Shown in pieces: positions 1-7,712 of a stretch of DNA of 64,000 nt (position 1 is the stretch's first letter; every line of letters starts with the position of its first letter). Below the pieces are notes generated by a model. That model ran no database searches. It was not told the DNA's origin and saw only the letters and a list, made by a program, of their open reading frames with translations. This DNA is from Ampullimonas aquatilis (GTDB lineage Bacteria; Pseudomonadota; Gammaproteobacteria; Burkholderiales; Burkholderiaceae_D), in NCBI RefSeq assembly GCF_049675895.1, contig NZ_CP183834.1:2728001-2792000 (forward strand), written 5' to 3'. A program made the position numbers and the translations under genes.

Positions 1-1
1 C

Positions 2-220
2 TACATCGTAGCGACGGCCATCTTTGTGATGTTTAACGGGGATCGCATCAGTAGCTTGATCACGTATCTGCCCCTGCAAAGCCTGTTTACTAATCAGCCA
101 CTGTCACACACGCCTGAGAATCATGGTCCACAAAATGGGAGCAACCCTGGAGGTAATCCGGTAGCACCACAAATCTCGCCAATTCGCGTCAGTACCCTGA
201 CGGTTCAGCCCTTACCCTGA
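2..220 (+). CDS. C-terminal end of an unidentified membrane protein (5' end outside window)
   Basis: An open frame runs in from the left edge and stops at 218-220. It encodes 72 residues: a hydrophobic stretch (YIVATAIFVMF, then ISSLITYLPL) that could be the last membrane segment, followed by a tail rich in Pro, Asn and Gly. The tail looks like a flexible extracytoplasmic or cytoplasmic end. I do not recognise the family from so short a piece. Support for it being real is the open frame from the edge, the membrane-like segment, and a strong hairpin a few bases after the stop. It could still be a chance frame. Confidence 0.4.
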   Translation, partial: YIVATAIFVMFNGDRISSLITYLPLQSLFTNQPLSHTPENHGPQNGSNPGGNPVAPQISPIRVSTLTVQPLP

Positions 221-226
221 TTGTCC

Positions 227-257
227 ACATTGGGCAGGTGAAAAACCTGTCCAATGT
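227..257 (+). other. Strong hairpin directly after the first stop codon
   Basis: A 13-bp inverted repeat (227-239 against 245-257, one G-T wobble) closes a 5-base GAAAA loop, 6 bases after the stop at 220. There is no T-run behind it, so it is not a canonical intrinsic terminator. It may protect the 3' end of the upstream mRNA or help termination. The rest of 258-385 shows nothing else I can name. Confidence 0.5.
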
Positions 258-385
258 AGTGATGTTGCCAATTGAATCAGACTGCAATCATTGCGTTGCT
301 CAAAGCTGCCCCTGCCACGCAGGTTCCAACGGTTTGTCAGTCTCAGCAAATTCAATAAAAAATATCAATTTTTGACCAGTATCAT

Positions 386-431
386 AAAAAATACCCCCTT
401 TTAAGTGCACTAATCGAGGGGGTATTTTTTT
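386..431. terminator. Bidirectional intrinsic terminator
   Basis: A left arm of six A, TA and five C (386-398) pairs with five G, TA and a T-run (418-431). The arms are A- and T-tracts on opposite sides of a GC core, so it can work in both directions. It lies between the plus-strand gene ending at 220 and the minus-strand ompA-like gene ending at 540, a convergent arrangement. Confidence 0.75.
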
Positions 432-539
432 ACTACCGGTCAGTATCGTGAATAAAGCATGGTGCTCACCCTAATCGGCAAACAAACCAAATAGACTCAC
501 ACCAGTTGGTTTGCTACCGAACAATCGAAGTATCATCAC

Positions 540-1412
540 TTATTGAGCAAACTCAATACGACGATTGCGCTGGCGACCTTCCGGTGTTGAATTATCAGCA
601 GCCGGTTTGTCGGCACCATAACCAATGGCTTCCAGGTTATCCGCAGCAACGCCTTTGCTCACCAGGAAATCACGCACTGACTGAGCCCGCTTTTCGGACA
701 AAGTTGCATTCAAAGCAGCGTCACCCTGATTGTCGGTATGGCCCAGAATCTTGATCTTGCGACCATCTTCCTTGAGCAGATCAGCAATTTCGCTCAGACG
801 TTTCTTGGCTGACTCTGGCAAGGCAAATGCACCGCTGGCAAACTCAATGGATTCATTGAGCAACACAGAAGCATCCAGATTCAAACCACCCAGTGAGCTA
901 TCCACCTTGATGTCGCTATTGATTTTGGCATCATCCACAAACAGACTTGGCAAAGCGTTTTCGATATTGGCTTTGGCGGAATCAGTACCAGTTGCACCAA
1001 CCAATTTGATTTCGTTATTACCTAAATCGAGACTGAAGCTGGCCAGGTTTTTGAGTTTGGCAAACACGTCCAGTGGCTTGGTTTTCCACCAGAAGCCTGG
1101 CACGCCTTCCTTGACAGTGACTTGATCAACAATATTTTCTGCACCAAACAACAAACGCGCTGGTTTGAGCAGCCGTTCTTTGGATTTTTCATCGGGTACA
1201 TCGCCCGTAATGGTCAACTTGCCACCGGCATAAACCATCGCCAGGGTGCCCAGGCTGGCAGCCTGTGCTGCGGTCGCAGCGACGGCTGGTTTTTCGGCAG
1301 GCGCTTGATTCGGGGAAGGCAGAACGCTCCACAAGATGGATGTCACAACGGCGGTTACCACGCCAAAAACAATCCATAAGCCAATGCGCTGATCGTTATC
1401 CTGGTCGGACAT
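540..1412 (-). CDS. OmpA-family protein with N-terminal membrane anchor
   Basis: The product has 290 residues. A short charged N-terminus (MSDQDNDQR) is followed by one membrane segment at about residues 11-30 and a Pro/Ala-rich linker. Next comes a region resembling BON-type domains (about 50-170), then a C-terminal OmpA peptidoglycan-binding domain (about 195-290). The last carries ILGHTDNQGD, LSEKRAQSV and the closing GRQRNRRIEF motif, which in the family hold diaminopimelate of the cell wall. It probably links the inner membrane to peptidoglycan. The frame extends further upstream, but the start at 1412 has a clear AAGGAG site 7 bases ahead. It is transcribed alone, convergent with the gene at the left edge. 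Confidence 0.85.
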   Translation of the reverse strand: MSDQDNDQRIGLWIVFGVVTAVVTSILWSVLPSPNQAPAEKPAVAATAAQAASLGTLAMVYAGGKLTITGDVPDEKSKERLLKPARLLFGAENIVDQVTVKEGVPGFWWKTKPLDVFAKLKNLASFSLDLGNNEIKLVGATGTDSAKANIENALPSLFVDDAKINSDIKVDSSLGGLNLDASVLLNESIEFASGAFALPESAKKRLSEIADLLKEDGRKIKILGHTDNQGDAALNATLSEKRAQSVRDFLVSKGVAADNLEAIGYGADKPAADNSTPEGRQRNRRIEFAQ

Positions 1413-1604
1413 AGTGATTCTCCTTATTAAACAAAAAAATTGCTGCAGACTTGTGACTGCCAAGCCTTCAAATAATTGTTAAAAATTTATCGCTTGGCAA
1501 TTCTAACCGGCTCAAGCGGCGATTTCGTGAATTATTGCGTCATCATCATGTCATATTGTCTCTATGATGATTGCTTGGCACATCCTTTGCACTTTCTAAA
1601 CCCA

Positions 1605-2324
1605 ATGGACCGCTCCACGCAATGTCGGCAATCACAAGATCAGGACCTTTTCCAAGCGGAAACGGTGCACTGTGACACCTGTCAGCCAGGTGCTGGGGAT
1701 CGCCGTCTCGATTCCCAGCAACTACGCGCCTCACTGGAGTGCACTTTGCAGCACTGGAATGGACGTGATGACTGTTGGGTGTTCGCCTATGGTTCATTGA
1801 TCTGGAAGCCTGAATTTCACTATGCTGAAAGCCGCCGCACCACCGTGCATGGCTATCATCGTCGTCTCTGCCTGTGGTCGCAAATCAATCGCGGCACCCG
1901 TGAGCAGCCCGGCTTAGTCCTGGCGCTCGATCACGGTGGCAGCTGTCATGGCATGGCTTATCGAATTCCGGCTCAGGATGTGGAAGAAGCTTTTTTCAAA
2001 CTCTGGCAACGTGAAATGATTACCGGTGACTATCAACCTACCTGGTTGACGGTACGCAGCAATCATGGCGAGTGTCATCAAGCAGCGCATCATCCACTCA
2101 AGGCGCTGGGCTTTGTGGTGCGCCGTGATCAGCCTGGTTATGCGGGCAAGCTGGAAGACTCCCACATCTGCAACGTACTGCGTCATGCGCATGGCCATTG
2201 TGGCAGTACGGCTGAATATGTCATGCGCACTGCGCAAAGCCTGCGCCAACTGGGGATTGTCGATCGTACCTTGCAAAGGCTGGCCTTGCTCGCCCAGGAA
2301 CCAAGCCACGATCTCAACGCCTGA
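1605..2324 (+). CDS. chaC: ChaC-like gamma-glutamylcyclotransferase
   Basis: The product resembles ChaC-family enzymes, which split the gamma-glutamyl group from glutathione to give 5-oxoproline and Cys-Gly. The family fold signature WVFAYGSLIWKP is present, followed by RRTTVHGYHRRLCLWS. The acidic stretch KLWQREMITGDY fits the region of the catalytic Glu. The frame is open back to 1476, but the sequence before the Met at 1605 is unlike the family, so I chose 1605 (239 aa). The ribosome binding site there is weak and a start slightly up or down is possible. The residues before the conserved core form a longer N-terminal extension than usual. Confidence 0.85.
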   Translation: MDRSTQCRQSQDQDLFQAETVHCDTCQPGAGDRRLDSQQLRASLECTLQHWNGRDDCWVFAYGSLIWKPEFHYAESRRTTVHGYHRRLCLWSQINRGTREQPGLVLALDHGGSCHGMAYRIPAQDVEEAFFKLWQREMITGDYQPTWLTVRSNHGECHQAAHHPLKALGFVVRRDQPGYAGKLEDSHICNVLRHAHGHCGSTAEYVMRTAQSLRQLGIVDRTLQRLALLAQEPSHDLNA

Positions 2325-2361
2325 GCGGCGTTTGACCAATATCCTCAGTCACAAGCAGATT

Positions 2362-2401
2362 ACTGCGGCATATCAAATCGGCCTTGTATGACTGCGGCAT
2401 A
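2362..2401 (+). repeat. Two 11-bp direct repeats upstream of pdxH
   Basis: ACTGCGGCATA occurs at 2362-2372 and again at 2391-2401, 29 bases apart, in the chaC-pdxH gap. The second copy contains CATAAT (with the base after it), a possible -10 element for pdxH. It may be a tandem operator or a simple duplication. Confidence 0.4.
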
Positions 2402-2433
2402 ATGGCTCTTTAGCTGTCACCGGATTGCTCATC

Positions 2434-3087
2434 ATGAATCATCTTGCCCATCTGCGCAAAACCTATCAACGCGATGAATTGCTGGAAGCCAGTGCAGCCA
2501 GCAATCCCTTTGATCAGTTTCAGGCCTGGCTCAATGAAGCGCTCAAAGCCGAGATACCCGAACCCAACGCCATGACGCTGTCAACCATTGGATTGGATGG
2601 TCGCCCCACTTCACGGATTGTGCTCATCAAAGGCGTTGATGGCCCCGACCATGCGGCCCGCGGTATTACCTGGTTTACCAATTATCAAAGCCGCAAAGGT
2701 CGCGAACTGGCCACTCATCCCTATGCCTGTCTGCAATTTCACTGGATTGAACTGGAACGCCAGGTGCGCATTGAAGGCCGCGTCATCAAAACCACCGAGG
2801 CTGAAAGTGATGCCTATTTTCAGGCTCGCCCACTGGAATCACGTCTGGGCGCCTGGGCCTCCAATCAAAGCGAAGTGATCATCGGCCGTGAGCATCTGCA
2901 AGAACAGCTGGATCGCTATACCACGGAGTTTGGCGGCAATGTACCGCGGCCACCGCATTGGGGTGGCTATCGTCTGATACCGGATCGGTTTGAATTCTGG
3001 CAAGGTCGTCCATCGCGCTTGCATGATCGATTGCATTACGTACTTGATCAAGAAAATCTATGGCAAATGGAACGTCTCGCACCTTGA
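2434..3087 (+). CDS. pdxH: Pyridoxamine/pyridoxine 5'-phosphate oxidase PdxH
   Basis: This FMN enzyme makes pyridoxal 5'-phosphate from pyridoxamine or pyridoxine 5'-phosphate in the cytoplasm. The 217-residue product has the expected family length and order: N-terminal helix MNHLAHLRKTY, the FMN-binding stretch SRIVLIKGVD, WFTNYQSRKG, QVRIEGRV, then SRLGAWAS and the C-terminal family signature PPHWGGYRLIPDRFEFWQG with RLHDR. A TTG 9 bases upstream is in frame, but the ATG at 2434 gives the typical N-terminus. It is followed on the same strand by cfa after a 71-base gap holding a hairpin. Confidence 0.96.
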   Translation: MNHLAHLRKTYQRDELLEASAASNPFDQFQAWLNEALKAEIPEPNAMTLSTIGLDGRPTSRIVLIKGVDGPDHAARGITWFTNYQSRKGRELATHPYACLQFHWIELERQVRIEGRVIKTTEAESDAYFQARPLESRLGAWASNQSEVIIGREHLQEQLDRYTTEFGGNVPRPPHWGGYRLIPDRFEFWQGRPSRLHDRLHYVLDQENLWQMERLAP

Positions 3088-3107
3088 GTTAGTCTTATCA
3101 TCATGAG

Positions 3108-3132
3108 CACCGGCTCATCGTGCGAGCCGGTG
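3108..3132 (+). other. GC-rich hairpin in the leader of cfa
   Basis: CACCGGCTC (3108-3116) and GAGCCGGTG (3124-3132) form a perfect 9-bp stem with a 7-base loop. It sits 20 bases after the pdxH stop and 26 bases before the cfa start. No T-run follows, so it is not a standard terminator. It may stabilise or attenuate the cfa message. Confidence 0.55.
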
Positions 3133-3158
3133 ACTGTCATGCTGAGGGAGGCTATCAG

Positions 3159-4472
3159 ATGCTCTGGGAATCTCGACTTGAAAAATGGGCCAACTCCATT
3201 CGCCACAAGGCCAATCTGCCATTGGTCATCTCACTGTGGAATAAACTGGTCTACCGCTTTGGTGAGTTTGAACACCCGCAAGTCAGCATTCACCTCACCA
3301 GCCCCGCCGCTGCTGCGTCGTTAATCTCACCCAGCCTGGCCAAATTAGGTGCAGCCTATGTGGAAGGCAAGCTGGATGTGGAGGGCAAACTGTCCGATGT
3401 GATTCGGATTGGTTATGAGCTGACCAGATTAAGCCTTAAGCCAGAAGGTCGGTTTGGGCGCATGGTGCGAACCTTTCGTCATAATCGCCAGGAAGACAAA
3501 GCAGCCATTGCTTATCACTACGATGTGTCCAATGATTTCTATCGGCTCTGGCTCGATGAACAGATGGTCTACTCCTGTGCCTACTTTGAAAACGGTGATG
3601 AAACACTGGATCAGGCGCAGATCAAAAAGATTGATCACATCCTCACCAAGATTCGCCTGCAGCCCGGCCAGACCTTGCTGGATATTGGCTGTGGCTGGGG
3701 TGCATTGGTTCTGCGTGCAGCCCAACAGTTTGACGCCCAATGTGTTGGCATTACGCTGTCGGAAAAACAGTTTGAGCTGGCAACACAGCGAGTACGTGCG
3801 GCAGGGCTGGAAAAACAGATCGAACTCCGGCTGATCGACTATCGCGATATGACAGGACAGTTTGATCGCATTACCAGTGTGGGCATGTTTGAACATGTCG
3901 GTCTCCAACATCTGCCCGAGTACTTTGCCAAAATTGGCGGCCTGCTCAAAGACGATGGTTTGGTGATGAATCACGGCATCACGTCAACCGATCCTGGCAG
4001 TGGCGAAACGCCCTATGGTGGCGGTGAATTTATTGAACGCTATGTTTTTCCGCATGGCGAGCTGCCGCACGTCAGCCTGGTGTTGCGCAGCATGCAGCAG
4101 GCCGGACTGGAATGTTTTGATCTTGAAAATTTAAGGCGACACTATGCGCACACCTGTGCCATCTGGGCCGACAATTTTGAACAGCACGCCGCGCGGATCA
4201 AACAACTTGCCGGTGAAAAGCGTTATCGCATCTGGCGTCTGTATCTGGCTGGTTGCGCTTATGCTTTTGAGCATGACCAGATTGCTCTGTACCAAGTGGT
4301 TTGTGGCAAGGCAGGGCTGTCAGCCAGCACCCTGCCCTGGTCACGCCACTATATGTATCAACCGGCGATGGGCGCTCAGCAGCACGATATATTGAAATCA
4401 TTCATCCATGAATATATTGATCAGATGATAGACCCCGATAAACCACTGTCAAACCCAATCAATAATAGCTGA
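3159..4472 (+). CDS. cfa: Cyclopropane-fatty-acyl-phospholipid synthase
   Basis: This S-adenosylmethionine-dependent enzyme adds a methylene bridge to unsaturated acyl chains of membrane phospholipids, usually on entry to stationary phase or under acid stress. The 437-residue product has an N-terminal lipid-binding part (1-120), AIAYHYDVSNDFYRLWLD, the SAM motif LDIGCGWGAL near residue 180, and GITLSEKQ. VGMFEHVG and the bicarbonate/active-site region follow. The start at 3159 is preceded by GGGAGG at good spacing; an in-frame upstream start at 3120 is less likely. The 3' end overlaps the convergent cydB by 14 bases. Confidence 0.95.
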   Translation: MLWESRLEKWANSIRHKANLPLVISLWNKLVYRFGEFEHPQVSIHLTSPAAAASLISPSLAKLGAAYVEGKLDVEGKLSDVIRIGYELTRLSLKPEGRFGRMVRTFRHNRQEDKAAIAYHYDVSNDFYRLWLDEQMVYSCAYFENGDETLDQAQIKKIDHILTKIRLQPGQTLLDIGCGWGALVLRAAQQFDAQCVGITLSEKQFELATQRVRAAGLEKQIELRLIDYRDMTGQFDRITSVGMFEHVGLQHLPEYFAKIGGLLKDDGLVMNHGITSTDPGSGETPYGGGEFIERYVFPHGELPHVSLVLRSMQQAGLECFDLENLRRHYAHTCAIWADNFEQHAARIKQLAGEKRYRIWRLYLAGCAYAFEHDQIALYQVVCGKAGLSASTLPWSRHYMYQPAMGAQQHDILKSFIHEYIDQMIDPDKPLSNPINNS

Positions 4473-5475
4473 GCGCCTTGACCTTGCCCGAAAACACACG
4501 GTACGAATAGATGGTATAGCCCAGGATGGTGGGCAACACAATCACAATACCCACCAGCATGAACTTGAGTGACTCGGGCGCACTGGCCGCCTGCCAGATG
4601 GTGATGCGATCCACCACCAAGTACGGAAAGAGGCTATAGGCCAGACCATGAAAGGCCATGACAAAAATACCTACAATGCTGGCAAAAGGTAACCAATGCC
4701 ATTTGGGACGACTCAAGGGATTGCGTTTGAGATGCACCAGAATACGGTCAGCCACCACAAACAAGGCCACGGTGATCAAAGGAATGGGGGCAAGCAGCAA
4801 AATATTGGGAAAGGAAAACCATTTATCAAAGATTCGCTGACTGACAAACGGCGTCACGACCGACAAGGCGGCTACACCCAGGCCAGTCAGCCAGAGTGCC
4901 CGACGCGCCCATGACAAGGCGTAGTCCTGCAAGTCATCTTCGGCCTTGATGATCAACCAGCAGGCACCGAGCAGCATATAGCCCGATACCAGACACATGC
5001 CGGTAAAAACAGCAAACAGAATTGGCAGCCAGCCATCGGCAAAACCGGTGATGTAATAGCCCAGCATGCCACCCTGTGAAAAGGACGTCAGCAAGGAACC
5101 CGCAAAAAAAGCAAAGTCCCACCAAGGCTTGTGATGCGCCTTGGCCTTGACTCGAAAATCGAATGCCACACCACGCAAGGTCAGCCCCACCAGCATGAGT
5201 GCCACTGGCAAATACAGCGCGCCCAGTATCACACCATGCGCCATGGGAAAGGCCACCAGCAAGATGCCCACACCCAGTACCAGCCAGGTTTCATTGGCAT
5301 CCCAGAATGGGCCAATGGACGCAATCATCATGTCTTTATGATCTTCGTCAACACCATTGAGCAAGATGCCCACGCCCAGATCAAAACCATCCAGCACCAC
5401 ATAGATCAACATGGCCAAGCCCATCAGGGCCATGAAAATGACGGGCAGAAAATCATTGAAATGGATATTCATCAT
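4459..5475 (-). CDS. cydB: Cytochrome bd-type quinol oxidase subunit II
   Basis: Subunit II of the bd oxidase is a membrane protein that supports the haem-bearing subunit I in reducing oxygen to water with quinol. The 338-residue product shows about eight to nine membrane segments. The family N-terminus IYVVLDGFDLGVGIL and the motif GPFWDANETWLVLG are intact. Its ATG overlaps the cydA stop by 4 bases (ATGA), so the two are translationally coupled. Its 3' end runs 14 bases into the end of cfa on the other strand, so no cydX-like small subunit gene fits directly behind it. Confidence 0.95.
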   Translation of the reverse strand: MMNIHFNDFLPVIFMALMGLAMLIYVVLDGFDLGVGILLNGVDEDHKDMMIASIGPFWDANETWLVLGVGILLVAFPMAHGVILGALYLPVALMLVGLTLRGVAFDFRVKAKAHHKPWWDFAFFAGSLLTSFSQGGMLGYYITGFADGWLPILFAVFTGMCLVSGYMLLGACWLIIKAEDDLQDYALSWARRALWLTGLGVAALSVVTPFVSQRIFDKWFSFPNILLLAPIPLITVALFVVADRILVHLKRNPLSRPKWHWLPFASIVGIFVMAFHGLAYSLFPYLVVDRITIWQAASAPESLKFMLVGIVIVLPTILGYTIYSYRVFSGKVKALSYY

Positions 5476-6827
5476 ACGACTCCAAATTGGGTACGGCCGC
5501 TCAGATCCGGCTGTTTTTCCAGATCGGTGTGACTCTCTTCCTGCCCCTTGCGAGCCAGGTAAAACACCACCGAGATATAAGCACTGATCAGCATGGCGTA
5601 GAGCAGCAAATACATCGTCAGTGACATTTGAATCAGCGGTGCAGCCACATCCGATGCCGCATCTGCAGTCGTCAACACGCCATAAACCAAGTACGGTTGA
5701 CGGCCAATTTCAGTCACCATCCAACCAGCCACAGTGGCCAGCCAACCCGAAAATGTCATACCAACCAATGCCCTGGCCATCCAGTTTTGCAAACCCTTGC
5801 GGCGCAATTGCCATAAGGCCAACCAAGAACTCGCGAGCATCAACATGCCAACCCCCACCATCACACGAAATCCCCAAAACAAGGGCATGACCGGTGGATG
5901 CTTACCCTCAAACTCGTTCAAGCCCTTGAGGGTCGCATTGGCATCATGGCGCAAAATCAGGCTGGCCGCCTTGGGAATGCCGAGCGCATAATCGTTACGC
6001 TGCTCTTTGGCATTGGGTATGCCAAACAACAAGAGCGGCGCACCTTCTTCGGTATGCCAGATTCCTTCAATGGCCGCGATCTTGGCGGGTTGATGTTCCA
6101 GCGTGTTCAGTCCATGCGCATCACCCATCAAGATTTGCAGCGGGATCAGAAGCGCAGCCATGGTGACACCGGTTTGCAAGGCTGCCAGTACGGCATTCGA
6201 ACGATCTTTGCGCAACCAGCGATAAGCAGAAATTCCCGCTACCAGAAACGAGACCGTCAAACCTGAAGCCAGCAACATATGGACAAAGCGATACGGAAAT
6301 GAAGGATTAAATATGATCGCCAGCCAATCCATTGGATGCGCCTGACCATTGATCATGACAAAACCGGCGGGCGTGTGCATCCAAGAGTTAAGCGCAATAA
6401 TCCAGAATGCCGACAGCGTGGTACCACCGGCCACCAGAATGGTCGCCATGGTGTGCACCTTGTTAGAGACACGGTTAAAACCAAAGAGCATGATGCCCAG
6501 AAAGGTCGCTTCCAGAAAAAAAGCGGTTAATACTTCGTAGGCCAGCAGGGGGCCGGCAATATTGCCTACCGTCTTCATGAAACCAGGCCAATTAGTGCCA
6601 AACTGAAAGCTCATGGTGATGCCACTGACCACGCCCAGAGCAAAAGTCAGGGCAAATATCTTGACCCAGAAACGATAGGCGGCCATCCATTTATCGTCAC
6701 CAGTCTTGTTGAAACGCAGTTTGAAAAATAGCAGCACCCAGCACATGCCAATGCTGATGCTGGGAAAAAGAATATGAAAAGTGATATTGGCCGCAAATTG
6801 AATACGGGCAAGCATCAGAGCATCCAT
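5472..6827 (-). CDS. cydA: Cytochrome bd-type (CIO-like) quinol oxidase subunit I
   Basis: Subunit I carries the haems of the bd oxidase and the quinol site. The 451 residues include the haem b595 ligand region ANITFHILFP (His18) and the Glu pair in AYEVLTAFFLEATFLG. FVHMLLASGL (haem b558 His) and GWMVTEIGRQPYLVYG with the Met ligand are also present. The periplasmic Q loop is short and the signature reads GRQPYLVYGVLTT. Both point to the cyanide-insensitive (CIO) subfamily rather than E. coli-type CydA. It lies 84 bases downstream of a GbsR-type regulator on the same strand, probably in one operon with it and cydB. Confidence 0.95.
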   Translation of the reverse strand: MDALMLARIQFAANITFHILFPSISIGMCWVLLFFKLRFNKTGDDKWMAAYRFWVKIFALTFALGVVSGITMSFQFGTNWPGFMKTVGNIAGPLLAYEVLTAFFLEATFLGIMLFGFNRVSNKVHTMATILVAGGTTLSAFWIIALNSWMHTPAGFVMINGQAHPMDWLAIIFNPSFPYRFVHMLLASGLTVSFLVAGISAYRWLRKDRSNAVLAALQTGVTMAALLIPLQILMGDAHGLNTLEHQPAKIAAIEGIWHTEEGAPLLLFGIPNAKEQRNDYALGIPKAASLILRHDANATLKGLNEFEGKHPPVMPLFWGFRVMVGVGMLMLASSWLALWQLRRKGLQNWMARALVGMTFSGWLATVAGWMVTEIGRQPYLVYGVLTTADAASDVAAPLIQMSLTMYLLLYAMLISAYISVVFYLARKGQEESHTDLEKQPDLSGRTQFGVV

Positions 6828-6911
6828 GAGTGACTCGCTTTAAATGTAGTGGGCAAGGTTGGTTCGGTTTGGGCTTGTTTTTGCGCTGGCGTCTGAGTTG
6901 ATTGGTACACC

Positions 6912-7493
6912 TTACTCCTCCTGTTTCAGGCTGGCAGATTCGGCACCCTTATTGACCAAAGAAAAACGATCCTTGAATTCAAAGATCTTCTGCACTTTGT
7001 TGCCCAGCTTCATGAGTTGAATCAGCGTGGCGGGTTCCAGCCGCTGCACATCGGAAAACCATTGCGTGAGCATTTCGATCAGCTCATACATTTCGCGCAT
7101 ACGTTCTTGTGCATGCTGTTCCGCAGGATTGGCGGGCGACTCCAACAAGGCATCGCGCAACATGGACAAGGTGGGATCGACTTCGCGTTTCCGACGCTCT
7201 TCGGCAAGCGTGCGAAAAATCGCCCAGACATCCTCAGGTGCAGAAAAATATTCGCGCCGGTCACCCGGCAAGTGCTGCAAGCGAACCAGCTTCCAGGACT
7301 CCAATTCTTTTAAACCCATGCTGACATTGGAACGCGAAAAAGCCAGCGCTTCGGCAATTTCATCGGCATTGAGTGGTTTTTCCGTGACGAACAATAAAGC
7401 GTAAATTTGGCCGACAGTACGATTGATGCCCCAACGGCTACCCATTTCGCCAAAATGCAGGACGAAGGATTGGATCAACGGCGTCAAGTTCAT
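6912..7493 (-). CDS. GbsR/MarR-family transcriptional regulator
   Basis: The product is a 193-residue DNA-binding protein of the GbsR group of MarR-like regulators. The winged-helix part at about residues 25-90 contains QIYALLFV, NADEIAEALAFSRSNVSMGLKELESW (split here only by reading) and a wing near LPGDRREYFSA. The rest is helical and probably dimerises. A perfect 24-bp palindrome starts 10 bases ahead of its ATG, so autoregulation is likely. It is the first gene of a likely operon with cydA and cydB, so control of the bd oxidase is a reasonable inference. Its signal is unknown. Confidence 0.85.
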   Translation of the reverse strand: MNLTPLIQSFVLHFGEMGSRWGINRTVGQIYALLFVTEKPLNADEIAEALAFSRSNVSMGLKELESWKLVRLQHLPGDRREYFSAPEDVWAIFRTLAEERRKREVDPTLSMLRDALLESPANPAEQHAQERMREMYELIEMLTQWFSDVQRLEPATLIQLMKLGNKVQKIFEFKDRFSLVNKGAESASLKQEE

Positions 7494-7502
7494 GAATTCC
7501 TC

Positions 7503-7526
7503 AATTTTCAGTAATTACTGAAAATT
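7503..7526. promoter_or_regulatory. Perfect 24-bp palindrome, likely operator of the GbsR-type regulator
   Basis: Two copies of the half-site AATTTTCAGTAA meet head to head without mismatch. It lies 10-33 bases upstream of the regulator's start codon, where a bound dimer would block transcription or initiation. I found no second copy in front of cydA. Confidence 0.7.
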
Positions 7527-7604
7527 TAGCACAAACTTGATATTCATCAAACAACAAAATTCACATGAACAGAAGCAAGCAGTCATGTACATTGATCATT
7601 AATA

Positions 7605-7712
7605 AATACCCCTCAAGGGTATTTTAAAGTAATCAATAAATACGTACTTAAGCTGGATGTTTTAAATGATACTGGCCAATATATTTAAAATTGACCAGAA
7701 ATTGAAGGGTAT
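7605..7712 (+). repeat. Two adjoining copies of an AT-rich intergenic repeat (copies A and A')
   Basis: Copy A (7605-7668) matches the copy at 11101: across its core (7616-7648) 30 of 33 positions agree apart from a 2-base gap. It ends with ACTTAAGC, shared with the copy at 29195. A second, more degraded unit starts at 7669 with ATACTGGC and runs to the msrA stop. Within copy A, AAATACCC (7604-7611) and GGGTATTT (7617-7624) form an 8-bp stem with a 5-base loop. Confidence 0.5.

Noticed and set aside
1122..1379. Plus-strand frame opposite the ompA-like gene
   Set aside because: It is antisense to a well-supported gene and has no ribosome binding site or family.
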